From: Anaerolineales bacterium
GTDB taxonomy: Bacteria; Chloroflexota; Anaerolineae; Anaerolineales; E44-bin32
NCBI GenBank assembly: GCA_037382465.1
Contig: JARRPX010000009.1
Coordinates: forward strand, 49,360 to 113,359
Direction of reading: 5' to 3'
Length of the DNA stretch: 64,000 nt
Part shown: positions 62,709-64,000 of the stretch, one piece after another
Layout of the letters: every line of letters starts with the position of its first letter
Numbering within the stretch: position 1 is the stretch's first letter
Translations under genes and position numbers: made by a program
Notes under the pieces: model-generated
The model's database searches: none
What the model was told of the DNA's origin: nothing
The model's input: only the letters and a program-made list of their open reading frames with translations

Positions 62709-64000
62709 CTTTGGATCAACGTCTCATGGGAAGCACAGGGGCAGGCGAGCACGATCTGATCGCCTTTGACGAGTGCCCCCTGATAAGGTTCTGCCCCCGC
62801 CACCGCAACCCAGCCGCTCAACTCAAAAGGCAGCGGACCATCGGCGAGGATCCATTCACCGTTGTATTTACGGGCGATGTGGATGTGCGTGCCCGTTGCA
62901 GTTCCACCTTCACACGACGGATGTCCGATGAGATCTCCGCTTTCGACGTACGTCCCTGCGCGAATGCGGTTCTCCGTGGCGATGTGCAGATACAACAATA
63001 CCCATCCCGTCTGCTCGCGGCCGTCTCCATCCATATCCAATACGACCACACCTTCTTCACTGCGCACGATGTATCCCGGCGCTGCAGCCAAAACCCAGCT
63101 GTCGGATTTAACGCACCCGGATTCGATCGAGGCCGGCGCAAAGTCGAGCGCAGCCCACGCGCTGTCGCGTTCCCAAGCGCCGTGCGGCCCACCCGTGAAA
63201 GCCCACACCTGCCCTCGCAGGAAAGGCAGAATCAAATCCGGTTGTTCGACGCCATACTCATACAGTGGGTGTTCGTACGCCCAGGGGTCGCCGAAGAAAT
63301 CCTGATACACATCCATGAACTCCTGCAGCGCAACTACCCACTCCGCCTGAGTTCGATTTATCGAGAGGAAGAATTGAATGGCAACGGTCCCGGCGTTCAA
63401 ATCCGGCGCCAGGCGAATACTCGTTCCATCCGAGAAATCCAACTCGGTAATCGCTCCCGCCCGCCAGCCGTAATAACCGTTTCCGAGCTCGTTCGCCGTC
63501 CAACCCAACTGCCGGAAGAGCCCGGGGGATTGTTCGGCAACGTGACCCATGGGGTAAGTGAACTCGTCCCCTATCGGCGCAGATGGATCGGTCACCCAGC
63601 CGGATTCGAATTCGAGCAGGGCCAACAACAGACGCGGATTGACCGAATTGTCCCGCGCAGCGACCGCCAACACCTCCGGTCCCGGACGGAAAGGAGATCC
63701 CAGCGATTCGCGGTATTTCGTGAGATAGCCACCATACTGCCCGGCAAACGAAGCAACGTCGAATTCGACGGCGTGCGGCGAGAAGATGATTTCACTGTCG
63801 GGGAGCAGGCGTTCGTTCGGACCGGTGGTCCCGATTCGGTCCGGAATGAACAGCCATTGGCCGGGATTGATCAATCCCCGGGTGTCCGGCAAAGGCTCCG
63901 TTGAAGTGATGTCTTCCGGGACGACCCCAAAACGGACCGACACAGAATGCAGGCTGTCTCCGGGCTGCGCCTCGTACACCAGCGTTTCAGGTTCTTCATC
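62705..64000 (-). CDS. LysM and M23 peptidase-like protein (copy 2), 5' end beyond the window
   Basis: The frame is open to the right edge (the codons before the internal GTG at 63979 continue, DEEPETL), so the true start lies outside. The visible 432 codons show a LysM-like repeat (QPGDSLHSVSVRFGV), the central region NPRLLLALLEFESGW with GNGYYGWRAG, and the M23-like end GTHIHIARKYNGEW. It is closely similar to the downstream copy, so they are tandem duplicates. As there, the first ligand reads AALDFAPA. The lipoprotein signal would be outside the window. Confidence 0.78.
   Translation of the reverse strand, partial: DEEPETLVYEAQPGDSLHSVSVRFGVVPEDITSTEPLPDTRGLINPGQWLFIPDRIGTTGPNERLLPDSEIIFSPHAVEFDVASFAGQYGGYLTKYRESLGSPFRPGPEVLAVAARDNSVNPRLLLALLEFESGWVTDPSAPIGDEFTYPMGHVAEQSPGLFRQLGWTANELGNGYYGWRAGAITELDFSDGTSIRLAPDLNAGTVAIQFFLSINRTQAEWVVALQEFMDVYQDFFGDPWAYEHPLYEYGVEQPDLILPFLRGQVWAFTGGPHGAWERDSAWAALDFAPASIESGCVKSDSWVLAAAPGYIVRSEEGVVVLDMDGDGREQTGWVLLYLHIATENRIRAGTYVESGDLIGHPSCEGGTATGTHIHIARKYNGEWILADGPLPFELSGWVAVAGAEPYQGALVKGDQIVLACPCASHETLIQR

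Overview
The window reads as one contig of a strictly or facultatively anaerobic bacterium, most likely a member of the Chloroflexota (Anaerolineae-like). This is an inference. The basis is corrinoid/pterin methyl-transfer genes, a DMSO-reductase-type molybdoenzyme, superoxide reductase and a cbb3-type oxidase beside a housekeeping block (nusA-infB-rbfA-nrnA-truB-ribF, gyrA, smc, rpmF-fabD, fabF). No CRISPR array, insertion sequence or rRNA was seen. The only phage-type gene is a tyrosine recombinase homologue that has lost its catalytic residues.

Layout. 1-4.3 kb is a C1 cluster: a URO-D-type methyltransferase (cut by the left edge), a corrinoid protein, a DHPS/MtrH-like pterin methyltransferase and a DUF1638 protein on the minus strand. 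They diverge from a GntR/UTRA regulator and a second corrinoid protein across a compact two-way promoter. 4.5-12.2 kb holds a lone membrane protein and then a tightly coupled minus-strand operon: a double-ATPase ECF transporter gene, an unannotated 45-codon ORF, an S component, a lipoprotein with a sulfite-oxidase-like molybdopterin fold, EcfT, MobB, MoeA and a second MobB. A long structured leader with an intrinsic terminator precedes it. 12.3-20 kb encodes a Tat-exported DmsABC-type molybdoenzyme with its TorD chaperone, a poly-ferredoxin and a radical SAM protein. 20.8-29 kb is a respiration/oxygen block: superoxide reductase, CcoI-type copper ATPase, a TauE/SafE protein interrupted by an in-frame TAA, CcoS, a CcoO fused to four more haem c domains, and CcoN.

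29.8-33.2 kb has an S41 protease, a PrsW-like protease, an FtsB-like protein and two tRNAs (initiator Met, Leu-CAG). 33.2-38.7 kb carries smc, a broken RNase III gene and fabF. 38.9-45 kb has a MoaD-MoaE fusion, rpmF-fabD behind a near-consensus promoter, a flippase-like membrane protein, an LCP protein and an esterase. 45-50 kb has the degenerate recombinase, a DUF47/PhoU-like protein, era, an orphan DNA methyltransferase and a YhhN protein. 49.5-58.3 kb is the nusA translation/transcription operon (minus) ending in ribF and a tandem ThyX-like gene. gyrA is divergent from it. Two tandem LysM/M23 proteins run off the right edge.

Functional theme: molybdenum cofactor supply (two MobB, MoeA, MoaDE, possibly a dedicated ECF importer) sits next to its probable client, the DMSO-reductase-family enzyme. 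Corrinoid methyl transfer and micro-oxic respiration genes lie alongside. The most unusual items are the ECF/Moco operon with its hidden small ORF and structured leader, the pentahaem CcoO fusion, the stop-interrupted TauE/SafE gene, the deleted and frameshifted rnc, and the recombinase and ThyX homologues with altered signatures.
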